Assembly: GCA_934572335.1 (NCBI GenBank)
Contig: CAKTKU010000003.1
Location: 62,001 to 126,000, forward strand
DNA length: 64,000 nucleotides
Direction: 5' to 3'
DNA from: an uncultured Oscillospiraceae bacterium
GTDB lineage: Bacteria > Bacillota > Clostridia > Oscillospirales > Oscillospiraceae
This document shows, in pieces, positions 1 to 8,670 of the stretch (its first letter is position 1; each line of letters opens with the position of its first letter). A program made the translations under genes and the position numbers. The notes below the pieces were generated by a model. That model was not told the DNA's origin. It ran no database searches and saw only the letters and a list, made by a program, of their open reading frames with translations.

Positions 1-2184
1 CGCGGGCGGATTCTCGCCGTAGATGCGGTGCATCTTGTCGTACACCAGCGTTTTCAGCTGCTCGGCGGAGTTCTCGATCTTCGGGGGGAAGAGGTCCTTT
101 GGCAGAAGCTCTATCTCCTCCACCTGATCGGCGATGGCGCGGGTGTTGGTTATGACGACCTCCTTCGCCGTCTCCTCGCCGAGGTACATGAACTCCTGCA
201 CCATCTCGTCCGTTGTGCGGAAGAAGATGGGGCAGCTGCGGTCCGCGTCGGAGAATTTCTTTGCCGCTTGAAGTATCTTGCGGTACTGCTCGTCCTCCGC
301 GTCCATGAAGTGCACGTCGGACGCGGCAATGACGGGCTTATTGAGCTTTCTGCCGAGGTTTAGGATCGTGCGGTTATAATCCTCCAGCACGTGCCTGTCG
401 CGCACCGTGCCGTTATCTATGAGAAAGGCGTTATTGCATATGGGCTGTATCTCAAGATAGTCGTAGAACGACGCGATCTTTTCCAGTTCCTTCGCGCTCG
501 CGCCCTTCATCACCGCGCCGTAAAGCTCGCCCATGCCGCAGGCGGAGCCAACAAGTATGCCCTCGCGGTGCTGCACCAGAAGGCTCTTTGGTATGTTCGG
601 CGTGCGGTGGAAGTGCTTGAGGTAGGACTGCGAGATCATCTCGTAGAGGTTTTTCAGCCCCGTGCGGTTTTTCACCAGAAGTATCATGTGATAGGTCTTG
701 GCGATGTCCGTGCGGCGGAGGGAGTGGTAGATGCGCTCAATATCGTCCACGGTCTTCGCGCCCTGCGCGCGAAGCATCGGTATGAACTTGTCCATCATCC
801 GCGCCACGACCATCGCGTCGTCCGAGGCGCGGTGGTGGTTGAACTGCGGCAGACCGAGGTGATTAGAGACAATATCCAGCTTGAAGCGCTTGAGCTCCGG
901 CAAGAGCGCTTGCGAGAGGGCGAGCGTGTCCATAAACACCGGCGCGAAGCGCAGACCCTGCCGGTTCGCCGCCGCCGTCATGAACCCCACGTCAAAATGC
1001 GCGTTGTGCGCGATTATCGGGCGGTCGCCCACGAAGTCCATGAACATCTCCATGGCGGTCTTCTCGTCGGGCGCGCCGGCGACGTCGCTGTCGCGTATGC
1101 CGGTGAGCTTTGTGATGTCCGGCGGGATGTGCATCTTCGGGTCGACAAAGGTGTTGAACTCCTTTATCACATTGCCGCCGGAGAAGAGCACCGCGCCGAT
1201 CTCCGTCATGCGGTCGTTCATCGCGTTGAGACCCGTGGTCTCTATGTCGAACGCCACGAACTCCGCGTCTATCGGGAGGCTGGATTTGCCTATGACGGCG
1301 CTGTTGCCGTCCATGTCGTTGAAATAGTACGCTTCGAGACCGTAAATTATCTTCACGCCCTCTTTTTTGCCCGCCTTCCACATATCCGGGAACGCCTGCG
1401 CCACGCCGTGATCCGTCACGGCTACGGCGGGCATGCCCCAGTACGCCGCGCGCTTGACAACGGCGGCGGGGTCGGTGAGCGCGTCCATCGCGGAAAAGCG
1501 GGTGTGCAGATGCAGCTCCACGCGCTTTTCGGGCGCGTTGTCGGGGCGGATGATCTTCTTTGTGCGCACGATATTGCGCGGATCCATGACAAGGTCGTCG
1601 TCATACTTGGAGTATATGATCTCGCCCTGCACGGTCAGATGATCGCCCACGCCGATGGCGGCAATGACGCTTTTGTCGTCGTCCGCGCGGAAATAGCGCG
1701 ACACGCGCACGGAGTTTGTGCGGTCGGTCATGTCAAAGCACAGCACGCCGCCGCCTTTCTGCAGGCTGCGGCTCGTCACGGCGACAACATCGCCCTCTAT
1801 CACTATCCGCCCGGATTCCAGCGTGACCGTGCTCATGGGGACGCTCTTCTGCTTTATCATCCTGCCGTAGAGCACGTTCCCTGTGATGGTGCTGCCCGCG
1901 GGCTTGGCCGCGGTCTGCACCGGGCGCGGCGCGGCCTTCGGCGCGGGGTACGAGGGCTCTATCACGGCGTCGTCCAGCGCGAACACGCGGCGGATAAGCT
2001 CGCCCAGCTGTGCTTTCTCCGTCAGCGACGGCATCGCGGCAAACCACGCGCACACGGTCATGCGGCGGCTTGCCGCCTCGATCTTCACGTCCGTCACGTA
2101 TGCCTTGTCAAGCCCCCCAGCACAGCCGGAGAGCGCCGCGCACTCGGGGAATATCGTCAGAAACGGGGTATGCTGTTCGCTCAT
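1..2184 (-). CDS. polC: DNA polymerase III alpha subunit PolC, N-terminal half (cut by window edge)
   Basis: Gram-positive replicative DNA polymerase. The frame is open for 728 codons from the ATG at 2184 to the window edge; the family is usually near 1,430 residues, so the polymerase palm and fingers lie outside. Visible in order are an OB-fold region (about residues 120-190), the first part of the PHP domain with HLHTRFSAMDAL (about 222), then an inserted DEDDh proofreading exonuclease with DIETTG (about 313), HNAHFD (about 393) and HHRASDDA (about 450), and then the rest of PHP. This nested order is diagnostic of PolC rather than DnaE. The start overlaps the ispG stop as ATGA, so the two genes are translationally coupled. 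It is the last visible gene of the isoprenoid/translation cluster. Confidence 0.96.
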   Translation of the reverse strand, partial: MSEQHTPFLTIFPECAALSGCAGGLDKAYVTDVKIEAASRRMTVCAWFAAMPSLTEKAQLGELIRRVFALDDAVIEPSYPAPKAAPRPVQTAAKPAGSTITGNVLYGRMIKQKSVPMSTVTLESGRIVIEGDVVAVTSRSLQKGGGVLCFDMTDRTNSVRVSRYFRADDDKSVIAAIGVGDHLTVQGEIIYSKYDDDLVMDPRNIVRTKKIIRPDNAPEKRVELHLHTRFSAMDALTDPAAVVKRAAYWGMPAVAVTDHGVAQAFPDMWKAGKKEGVKIIYGLEAYYFNDMDGNSAVIGKSSLPIDAEFVAFDIETTGLNAMNDRMTEIGAVLFSGGNVIKEFNTFVDPKMHIPPDITKLTGIRDSDVAGAPDEKTAMEMFMDFVGDRPIIAHNAHFDVGFMTAAANRQGLRFAPVFMDTLALSQALLPELKRFKLDIVSNHLGLPQFNHHRASDDAMVVARMMDKFIPMLRAQGAKTVDDIERIYHSLRRTDIAKTYHMILLVKNRTGLKNLYEMISQSYLKHFHRTPNIPKSLLVQHREGILVGSACGMGELYGAVMKGASAKELEKIASFYDYLEIQPICNNAFLIDNGTVRDRHVLEDYNRTILNLGRKLNKPVIAASDVHFMDAEDEQYRKILQAAKKFSDADRSCPIFFRTTDEMVQEFMYLGEETAKEVVITNTRAIADQVEEIELLPKDLFPPKIENSAEQLKTLVYDKMHRIYGENPPA

Positions 2185-3251
2185 TTCGTCTCTCCGCCGT
2201 CGCTCTCGATGAGCGCGATGAGCGCATCGCACAGCTCATCATACGGGTATGTACCGAGCACCTGTCCCTTTTTGAACAGTATGCCCTTGTTCTTTCCGCC
2301 AGCGATGCCGTAATCCGCCTCGCGCGCTTCGCCCGGACCGTTGACGACACAGCCCATCACCGCGACGGTTATGTCCCTGTCCATATCGCGCACAAGGCTC
2401 TCCACGCGGCTGGCGAGCGAGATGAGGTCTATCTCCGTCCTGCCGCAGGTCGGGCAGGACACAAAGCGCACACCGCCCCGGCGCACGCCCGCGGCCTTCA
2501 GTATCGCGATCCCGGCGCTGACCTCGCGCACGGGGTCGGCAGTGAGGGAGACGCGCACCGTGTTGCCGATGCCCTCGCACAAAAGCGTGCCTATGCCGAC
2601 GGCGGACTGTATCGTGCCGTTCCACTCCGTGCCCGTCTCGGTCACGCCGAGGTGCAGCGGGTAGGGGAAGCGCTCCGCCGCCATGCGGTAGGACGCGACG
2701 GTCAGCGGCACGGACGACGCCTTCATCGAAAGGCAGATGTCATAAAAATCGAACTTTTCCAGCAGCGCCGCGTGTCCCGCCGCGCTCTCCACCATCGCCT
2801 CCGGGCAGGGATGCCCGTATTTTTCGAGGAGCCGCGGCTCAAGACTGCCCGCGTTCACGCCGATGCGGATGGGTATATTTCTCGCGCGGCAGGCGTCGGC
2901 AACGGCCCTGACATTGTCCTCGCCGCCGATGTTGCCGGGGTTTATGCGTATTTTGTCTATGCCGCGCACGGCGGCCTCCAGCGCGAGGCGGTAGTCAAAG
3001 TGTATATCCGCGACGAGCGGCATATCCACCTGCTCCTTTATCGCGGACACGGCGCGCGCCGCCGCCATATCGGGTATCGCGATGCGCACGATGTCGCACC
3101 CGGCGGCGCGCAGCGCCTTTATCTGCGCCACGGTCGCCTCCACGTCCCACGTCTTCGTGTTGCACATGGACTGCACCGACACGCTCGCGCCGCCGCCCAC
3201 GGCGACACCGCCCACGTTTATTTTCCTTGTTGTGTCTCTTTTGTCGCTCAT
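2181..3251 (-). CDS. ispG: 4-hydroxy-3-methylbut-2-enyl diphosphate synthase (flavodoxin/ferredoxin)
   Basis: GcpE/IspG, the iron-sulfur enzyme of the MEP pathway that reductively opens methylerythritol cyclodiphosphate to HMBPP. The protein has 356 residues, the usual length of the short bacterial form: a TIM-barrel N-terminal domain and a C-terminal cluster domain. The [4Fe-4S] ligands are in place: CPTC (Cys266, Cys269), Cys301 and Glu308 in GCVVNGPGE. The start overlaps the stop of rseP by four bases (ATGA), and its own stop overlaps the start of polC the same way. With dxr in the same operon it shows that the organism makes isoprenoids by the non-mevalonate route. Confidence 0.97.
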   Translation of the reverse strand: MSDKRDTTRKINVGGVAVGGGASVSVQSMCNTKTWDVEATVAQIKALRAAGCDIVRIAIPDMAAARAVSAIKEQVDMPLVADIHFDYRLALEAAVRGIDKIRINPGNIGGEDNVRAVADACRARNIPIRIGVNAGSLEPRLLEKYGHPCPEAMVESAAGHAALLEKFDFYDICLSMKASSVPLTVASYRMAAERFPYPLHLGVTETGTEWNGTIQSAVGIGTLLCEGIGNTVRVSLTADPVREVSAGIAILKAAGVRRGGVRFVSCPTCGRTEIDLISLASRVESLVRDMDRDITVAVMGCVVNGPGEAREADYGIAGGKNKGILFKKGQVLGTYPYDELCDALIALIESDGGETK

Positions 3252-4306
3252 TTCGTCACTATCCTGACTATATCATTGAACATTACATACGCCATCAGCG
3301 CCAGCAGCAGCACCATGCCCGCGGCGTGTATATAGCCCTCATACTTCGGGTCGAGGCGTTTTTTCGTTATCCGCTCTATCACCCACGTCACAAGCAGCAG
3401 GAAGACCCTGCCGCCGTCAAGCGCGGGGATGGGCAGCATATTCATTATCGCGAGGTTGACCGCGATGAACGCGCCGAGATAGAGGATATCCAGTATCGCG
3501 TCCGTCGTGCTTGGGGCACTCTCGCCGGTCTGCGCCATGAGGTCGACAATGCCGACGGGTCCCGCCATGTCGTTGACCGTCACCTGCCCCTGGAAGAGCT
3601 GCTCCAGCCCCATCCAGACCCAGCGGCCAAACTCCATGGTCGTGTTCCACGAGTAGCGCAGCTTGTTTGCCAGCGTCCCCTCGTCATAGCCGAAGTAAAA
3701 CCCGTACATCTTCCTCTCCTGTCCCTCGTACTCCACGGGGACGAGCTTGAAATCGCGCAGCTCCACGCGCTTCCCGTCGCGGCGCACGACGATGTCATAC
3801 GTCCCGTCGCCGCGCGAGAGGAAGTCGGCAATGTCGCTGTACTGATATATGCGCCGCCCGTCGATGCTGAGTATACGGTCGCCCGCCTGAAAGCCGTCTA
3901 CGCCCTCATACGGGCAGCCGTCCATAAAGCTCTCTATGACCGGGGCGCGAAAGCCCGTGGCGGAGGCGTATATGCAAAGCACGATCACAAGCCCCAGCAC
4001 ATAGTTCATGAACGACCCCGCCGCGAGGATTATCAGCCGCTTCCAGACGCTCTGGCTCGTGAAGGCGCGCGGATCGTCCAGCGCCTCGTCCTCCCCCGCC
4101 ATGGCGCAGAAGCCCCCGATGGGCACCGCGCGCAGGGAGTAGAGCGTCTCCCCCTTCTGCTTTTTTATAAGCGCGGGACCCATGCCGATGGCGAATTCAT
4201 CCACCCGCACGCCGCAGAGCTTCGCGGCGGTGAAGTGCCCGAATTCGTGCACGGCGATGAGCACGCCGAACAGCAGTATCGCAAGAAGAATGTAGATAAT
4301 GGTCAT
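3248..4306 (-). CDS. rseP: RIP metalloprotease RseP (site-2 protease)
   Basis: Intramembrane zinc metalloprotease of the S2P family that cleaves membrane-anchored regulators such as anti-sigma factors. The 352-residue protein has the zinc motif HEFGH at residues 20-24 in the first membrane segment, a central PDZ domain (about 110-190), and the second active-site motif NMLPIPALDGG (289-299), whose Asp is the third zinc ligand. Two further C-terminal membrane segments follow. It lies between dxr and ispG, the conserved clostridial position. Natural substrates could include the membrane-tethered regulators seen elsewhere in this window, but that link is only inference. Confidence 0.95.
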   Translation of the reverse strand: MTIIYILLAILLFGVLIAVHEFGHFTAAKLCGVRVDEFAIGMGPALIKKQKGETLYSLRAVPIGGFCAMAGEDEALDDPRAFTSQSVWKRLIILAAGSFMNYVLGLVIVLCIYASATGFRAPVIESFMDGCPYEGVDGFQAGDRILSIDGRRIYQYSDIADFLSRGDGTYDIVVRRDGKRVELRDFKLVPVEYEGQERKMYGFYFGYDEGTLANKLRYSWNTTMEFGRWVWMGLEQLFQGQVTVNDMAGPVGIVDLMAQTGESAPSTTDAILDILYLGAFIAVNLAIMNMLPIPALDGGRVFLLLVTWVIERITKKRLDPKYEGYIHAAGMVLLLALMAYVMFNDIVRIVTK

Positions 4307-4336
4307 AGATTCAAGGTCTCCATCAGTTGAGAAGCA

Positions 4337-5488
4337 TCAGACGCTGCCGTACTTCTCCTTTACAAAGCGCCGCGCCGCGGCGTCCGCCTCGATTATCGCG
4401 TCGAGATCCGCGCCGTGGACAACGCCGACGGTCGCTATCGCCTCCGCCGCGCAGTCATAGATGCGGTTGTAGCCGAGCTTATGGTTGAGGAACAGCCGCA
4501 CCGCCTCCTCGTTCGCCGCGCTCATCACGCAGCCCGCCGTGCCGCCCGTGCGCGCCGCGTCCATCGCGAGCGCGAGGCACGGTGTGTTGACAAGGTCGGG
4601 TGCGTAAAAGCTCAGATCGGCGAGGTTATAGAAATCCAGCCGGTCGTTCACCGCGTCCACACGCTCCGGGTAGCTGAGCGCGAGCTGGATCGGCAGGCGC
4701 ATATCCTGCGCGCCGAGCTGTGCTATCACCGTGCCGTCGACGAGCTCTACCATAGAGTGTATGACGCTCTGCGGGTGGATTACCACCTGTATGTCATCCG
4801 GGCTCACGGCAAAAAGGTGCATCGCCTCTATAAACTCAAGGCCCTTATTCATCATCGTCGCGCTGTCGACGGATATTTTCGCGCCCATGTTCCAGTTGGG
4901 GTGCTTGACGGCCTGCTCGGGCGTGACGTCTTCAAGCTCCACGCGCGCCCTGCCGCGGAACGGTCCGCCGCTGCCGGTGAGAAGGAGCTTTTTCATCTCG
5001 CCCTTCCCGCGCCCCATGAGGCACTGGAAGATGGCGGAATGCTCAGAGTCGACGGGGACGATCTCCGCCCCGCGCTCTGCCGCCCGCTTCATCACGATCT
5101 CGCCCGCGCAGACGAGCGTTTCCTTGTTCGCCAGCGCTATGCGCTTTTTCGCGTCTATCGCGGCGAGCGTCGGGCGCAGCCCGATAGCGCCGGACACCGC
5201 GGTGACGACGCAGTCTATCTCATCGAGCGTCGCCGCCTCTATAAGCCCCTCTATGCCGGAGCCGACGCGGATATCCGTGTCCGCCACGGCGATTCTGAAC
5301 TCCTTCGCCGCGCTCTCATCGTATACGGCGACGAACTTCGGCTTCAGTCGGCGCGCCTGCTCTTCCAGCAGCTTCACGCTCCTCGACGCCGCGAGCGCCG
5401 CCACGGGCATACCCATATGCTCCGCCACGTCGACGCTCTGCCGCCCGATGGAGCCTGTGCTGCCCAGTATTGAAACGGATCTTACCAT
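4337..5488 (-). CDS. dxr: 1-deoxy-D-xylulose 5-phosphate reductoisomerase
   Basis: First committed step of the MEP pathway: NADPH-dependent conversion of DXP to 2-C-methylerythritol 4-phosphate. The protein has 383 residues, normal length. NADPH-binding GSTGSIG is at residues 9-15, ANKETLV follows at 120-126, and the metal-binding Asp147 and Glu149 lie in VDSEHSAIFQ. The substrate-loop segments SVDSATMMNKGLEFIEA and HPQSVIHSMVEL are present. A clear Shine-Dalgarno AAGGAGA sits about eight bases before the ATG. It directly follows uppS; the cdsA gene normally found between them is missing here. Confidence 0.96.
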   Translation of the reverse strand: MVRSVSILGSTGSIGRQSVDVAEHMGMPVAALAASRSVKLLEEQARRLKPKFVAVYDESAAKEFRIAVADTDIRVGSGIEGLIEAATLDEIDCVVTAVSGAIGLRPTLAAIDAKKRIALANKETLVCAGEIVMKRAAERGAEIVPVDSEHSAIFQCLMGRGKGEMKKLLLTGSGGPFRGRARVELEDVTPEQAVKHPNWNMGAKISVDSATMMNKGLEFIEAMHLFAVSPDDIQVVIHPQSVIHSMVELVDGTVIAQLGAQDMRLPIQLALSYPERVDAVNDRLDFYNLADLSFYAPDLVNTPCLALAMDAARTGGTAGCVMSAANEEAVRLFLNHKLGYNRIYDCAAEAIATVGVVHGADLDAIIEADAAARRFVKEKYGSV

Positions 5489-5511
5489 CTTGATTATCTC
5501 CTTTTAGATGC

Positions 5512-6252
5512 TCAGGGATTCTTCACGCCGCCGTAGCGCCGGTCGCGGCGCTGAAACTCGGCAATGGCGCGCTCAAGCTCATCGGTGGTGAAGTCCGGCC
5601 AGAGCACGTCTGTGAAATAAAACTCGGAATAGGCACACTGCCACAAAAGGAAGTTTGATATGCGCACCTCCCCGCCCGGACGGATCAGAAGATCGGGGTC
5701 GGGCATACCGGCGGAGTAGAGGTAAGCGCCGAAGCGCTCCTCCGTCAGCTCGCCATCGGCGCGCCCCGCGGCGTAATCCTCGGCATAGCGCTGCGCCGCA
5801 TGGACGATCTCGTCCCGTCCGCCGTAGTTGAGGCAGATGTTCGCCTGAAAGCCGTCGTAATGCGTGCTTATCTCGTTTGTGCGCGCGATCTCCGCCTGAA
5901 GCTCCGGCGAGAGCGCCGACACGTCGCCGAGCACGCGCATTCTTATTTTGTCCCGTTCCATCGTGGCTATCGCCTCTTTGAGGTACTTGTCAAGAAGCTT
6001 CATGATGGTCCTGACTTCCTCGGGCGGGCGTTTCCAGTTCTCTGTCGAAAAGGCGTAGACCGTCAGATAGTCCACGCCGATATTCTTGCAGTAGGTCGCG
6101 ATGCGCCGGAACGTCTCCGCCCCGGCGGCGTGACCCGCCGTGCGCGGCAGCCCGCGCTTCTTCGCCCAGCGGCCGTTGCCGTCGAGTATTATCGCAATAT
6201 GACGGGGGAGACCGGATCTCTCCCGCTCCCCCGTTTTAATGGTTTCTGCCAT
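5512..6252 (-). CDS. uppS: Isoprenyl transferase (undecaprenyl diphosphate synthase type)
   Basis: Cis-prenyltransferase that builds the C55 undecaprenyl carrier used for cell-wall and surface-glycan synthesis. From the chosen start it has 246 residues. The catalytic Asp24 is in IILDGNGRWAKKRG, with YAFSTENWKRP and the C-terminal RPGGEVRISNFLLWQ (a variant of the more common RTSGEQR) following. I prefer the ATG at 6252 to the in-frame ATG at 6264, because GGAGG stands at the right distance only from the inner ATG, and the outer ATG has no ribosome binding site. It follows frr closely. Confidence 0.95.
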   Translation of the reverse strand: MAETIKTGERERSGLPRHIAIILDGNGRWAKKRGLPRTAGHAAGAETFRRIATYCKNIGVDYLTVYAFSTENWKRPPEEVRTIMKLLDKYLKEAIATMERDKIRMRVLGDVSALSPELQAEIARTNEISTHYDGFQANICLNYGGRDEIVHAAQRYAEDYAAGRADGELTEERFGAYLYSAGMPDPDLLIRPGGEVRISNFLLWQCAYSEFYFTDVLWPDFTTDELERAIAEFQRRDRRYGGVKNP

Positions 6253-6270
6253 TCTATCCTCCATTCGGAA

Positions 6271-6822
6271 TCAGATCTCGGTCAGCTCTTTTTCCTTCTT
6301 GTCGGTTATCTTGTCTATCTCCTTGGTGTAGTCGTCGGTCAGCTTCTGAATGTCCTTCTCCGCGACCTTGTAGTCATCCTCGGTTATCGCGGACGCCTTC
6401 TGCTGCTTTTTGAACTTGTCTATCGCGTCGCGGCGGATGTTGCGGATGGCGACCTTCGCCTCCTCTCCGTACTTCTTCGTCTGCTTGACGAGATCGCGGC
6501 GGCGCTCCTCGGTCAGTGGAGGAAACACCAGACGCAGCATGCGCCCGTCGTTCTGCGGGTTGATGCCGAGGTCGGAGGCGAGGATTGCCTTTTCAATGCC
6601 CTTGAGCACGGAAGCGTCCCACGGCTGGATGAGCAGGGAGCGCGGGTCGGGAGAGGAGATGGACGCGACCTGCTGGATGGGCGTGGGAGAGCCGTAGTAT
6701 TCGACCTCGATCTGGTCGAGCACGGAAGCGTTGGCGCGTCCGGCGCGGATGGTGGCGAGCTGCGCGTTGAGCGAGTCGCAGGTTTTCTTCATTTTGTTTT
6801 CAAATTCCTGATAGTCAGACAT
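6271..6822 (-). CDS. frr: Ribosome recycling factor
   Basis: RRF splits post-termination ribosomes together with EF-G. The 183-residue protein has the normal length and the two-domain pattern, with the N-terminal helix ENKMKKTCDSLNAQLATIRAGRANASVLD, the central RSLLIQPWD segment and a Lys/Glu-rich C-terminal helix. GGAGG lies eight bases ahead of the ATG. It is placed between pyrH and uppS as in most Firmicutes. Confidence 0.97.
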   Translation of the reverse strand: MSDYQEFENKMKKTCDSLNAQLATIRAGRANASVLDQIEVEYYGSPTPIQQVASISSPDPRSLLIQPWDASVLKGIEKAILASDLGINPQNDGRMLRLVFPPLTEERRRDLVKQTKKYGEEAKVAIRNIRRDAIDKFKKQQKASAITEDDYKVAEKDIQKLTDDYTKEIDKITDKKEKELTEI

Positions 6823-6884
6823 GGTTTTTACCTCCGTTATTATTTCATATGTTTATTAACTTAATAAATACACGCTGTGAACTT

Positions 6885-7595
6885 TTATTTCACCGTGGTG
6901 CCGAGCTTTTCGCCTGCGAGCACGCGCCCGATATTCTCCGGCTCTGCCAGCGCAAAGACGATGAGGGGGATGTTGTTGTCCATGGCGAGGCTCGTGGCGG
7001 TGGAATCCATCACCGCGAGATGGCGCGAGAGGACCTCGTCATAGCTTATCTCGTCAAACTTCACGGCGGTGGGATCGCGCCTGGGGTCGGCGGAGTATAC
7101 GCCGTCTATGTTCTTGGCAAGGAGGATGGCGTCGGCGCGTATCTCCGCCGCGCGCAGTGCCGCCGCGGTGTCCGTGGAGAAAAACGGCATGCCCGTGCCG
7201 CAGCCGAATAGCACTATTTTCCCGCTCTCAAGGTATTCTATCGCCTTTTTCGTGTCGTAGCGCTCGCCCACGCCCTGGATGTCCACGGCGGTCATAACGC
7301 GCGCCTCCGCGCCGAACTGCTTGAACACGTCCGCCACGGCAAGGCAGTTCATCGCGGTGGCGAGCATGCCCATTCTGTCCGCGCTCACGCGCTCCACATG
7401 CCCCGCGCCGTCCTTCACGCCGCGCCAGAAGTTCCCGCCGCCGATGACGATGCCGACCTGCACGCCGTGCTCCATGCAGTCCTTGACGGCGGCGCACACG
7501 CGCGAGACAAAGTCAAAGTCAAACCCGGTCTTCTTTTCCGCGGCGAGGGCTTCCCCGCTGATCTTGATAAGTACGCGCTTATAGATACTGTTCAT
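6885..7595 (-). CDS. pyrH: UMP kinase
   Basis: Amino-acid-kinase-fold uridylate kinase that phosphorylates UMP to UDP in pyrimidine nucleotide synthesis. The 236 residues match the family. The phosphate-binding KISGEAL at the N-terminus, VGIVIGGGNFWRG, and the C-terminal SLAMDNNIPLIVF are present. AAGGAG precedes the ATG by seven bases. In many relatives rpsB and tsf lie upstream; here an EamA transporter gene takes that place, 12 bases away. Confidence 0.96.
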   Translation of the reverse strand: MNSIYKRVLIKISGEALAAEKKTGFDFDFVSRVCAAVKDCMEHGVQVGIVIGGGNFWRGVKDGAGHVERVSADRMGMLATAMNCLAVADVFKQFGAEARVMTAVDIQGVGERYDTKKAIEYLESGKIVLFGCGTGMPFFSTDTAAALRAAEIRADAILLAKNIDGVYSADPRRDPTAVKFDEISYDEVLSRHLAVMDSTATSLAMDNNIPLIVFALAEPENIGRVLAGEKLGTTVK

Positions 7596-7607
7596 TTCTC
7601 CGCTCCT

Positions 7608-8519
7608 TTATATATCCAGTATGCCCATTATAACTATGCCCGCAACCACAAGGGCGATGGAGAGATAATGCTTCACCGAGAGCTTTTCCTTCAGGAATAT
7701 CCGCCCCCACAGTACCGACGCCACGCAGTATGACGAGATGATTGGCGCAGCGAAGGCGACGTGCTTTGTGTCCGCGAGCGCGTAGATATAAAAGAACTGA
7801 CCGACGGTCTCAAACACGGCGCCGGTGTACTTCGGCGCTTCCTGCCGGAGGATGAGCCTCTGCTTTTTCACGCCCAGCACGTATACGGCGCTCACGATGC
7901 CCGCGACAAGGAACGTCAGCTCATACGCGACGTTCGCCGAATCCTCGTCCAGTACCTCCAGCACGCGGCTGTCGGCAAAGGTCCCCAGCGCGTCGAGCAG
8001 GCAGTAGATCACGGGGATTGCAATGGCAAGCCAGCTCTTCGCGTAGTGCCGGTTGGATTCATCCTGCCGCGCGCGGCGCAGCTCCTCGTCCTCGTTCGCC
8101 TCGGTTATGCCCAGCGCCACAACGCCGACGCACACCAGCGCCACCGCCACCAGCGCGAGCGCCGGAAGCTCCTCGCTTATCCCCACAGTCGCAAATGTCA
8201 GCACCGCGACGACCGCGCCGGAGCTGTTGCATATCGGCGAGGAGATCGACAGCTCTATATACCTCAGCCCCAGATACCCTATCGCCATCGAGCCTATGTA
8301 CAGAAGCGACACCGGCAGATAGGTCAGTATAACCGTGCCGTTTATCTCCACCCCGCCGACGAATATCTCATACGCGGCGTGAAGCCCCATCACGACGCCA
8401 ACCGCCGTGACCATTTTCAGCGGACCGTATTTGTCCGAGGCGTCCTGACAGCCGATCTTCGAGAAGAGATCGGAGCCGCTCCAGCACAAAAGCGCAATTA
8501 TCGCAAACCAAAACCACAT
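7608..8519 (-). CDS. EamA/DMT-superfamily transporter
   Basis: A 303-residue integral membrane protein with about ten hydrophobic segments in two repeated EamA halves, the drug/metabolite transporter fold. The first half starts MWFWFAIIALLCWSGSDLFSKIG and the second repeats the pattern after a charged linker NEDEELRRARQDESNRHYAK (about residues 142-161). The substrate cannot be read from sequence. It is the first gene of the leftward cluster, 12 bases ahead of pyrH, so it may be co-transcribed with essential genes from the promoter at 8595-8623. Confidence 0.85.
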   Translation of the reverse strand: MWFWFAIIALLCWSGSDLFSKIGCQDASDKYGPLKMVTAVGVVMGLHAAYEIFVGGVEINGTVILTYLPVSLLYIGSMAIGYLGLRYIELSISSPICNSSGAVVAVLTFATVGISEELPALALVAVALVCVGVVALGITEANEDEELRRARQDESNRHYAKSWLAIAIPVIYCLLDALGTFADSRVLEVLDEDSANVAYELTFLVAGIVSAVYVLGVKKQRLILRQEAPKYTGAVFETVGQFFYIYALADTKHVAFAAPIISSYCVASVLWGRIFLKEKLSVKHYLSIALVVAGIVIMGILDI

Positions 8520-8594
8520 AGCTTATTAGTCCTCTTTTTCAATCCAAAATTCCATATGCCGGTATTCCGCCAGTATCGCATATTTTGCCTAACG

Positions 8595-8623
8595 ATTTTA
8601 CCACAGTATGTCTCTTTTGACAA
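8595..8623 (-). promoter_or_regulatory. Sigma-A-type promoter for the EamA-pyrH-polC cluster
   Basis: On the minus strand TTGTCA (8618-8623) and TAAAAT (8595-8600) stand 17 bases apart, about 75 bases before the EamA start. The -35 box overlaps the upstream Spo0A-like box of the divergent spoIIGA promoter, so Spo0A binding could affect both directions. Confidence 0.55.
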
Positions 8624-8664
8624 TTCCCAAATGACAAAATATACGACCGCCGCCGTGCTATGAT
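8616..8664 (+). promoter_or_regulatory. Spo0A-type spoIIG promoter with 22-base spacer
   Basis: A -35-like ATGACA (8631-8636) and a -10 TATGAT (8659-8664) are separated by 22 bases. This is the abnormal spacing known for the Bacillus subtilis spoIIG promoter, which needs Spo0A-phosphate. Two reverse-oriented 0A-like boxes, TTTTGACAA (8615-8623) and ATGACAAAA (8631-8639), lie at and just upstream of the -35. The predicted start site falls at or next to the spoIIGA ATG (8671), which has no Shine-Dalgarno sequence, so the mRNA may be leaderless. Confidence 0.6.
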
Positions 8665-8670
8665 TCTTGC

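Noticed and set aside
391..2313. Long open plus-strand frame opposite polC (640 codons)
   Set aside because: It is the complement of a strong PolC coding frame in GC-rich DNA, has His/Arg-rich low-complexity translation, and no ribosome binding site or family.
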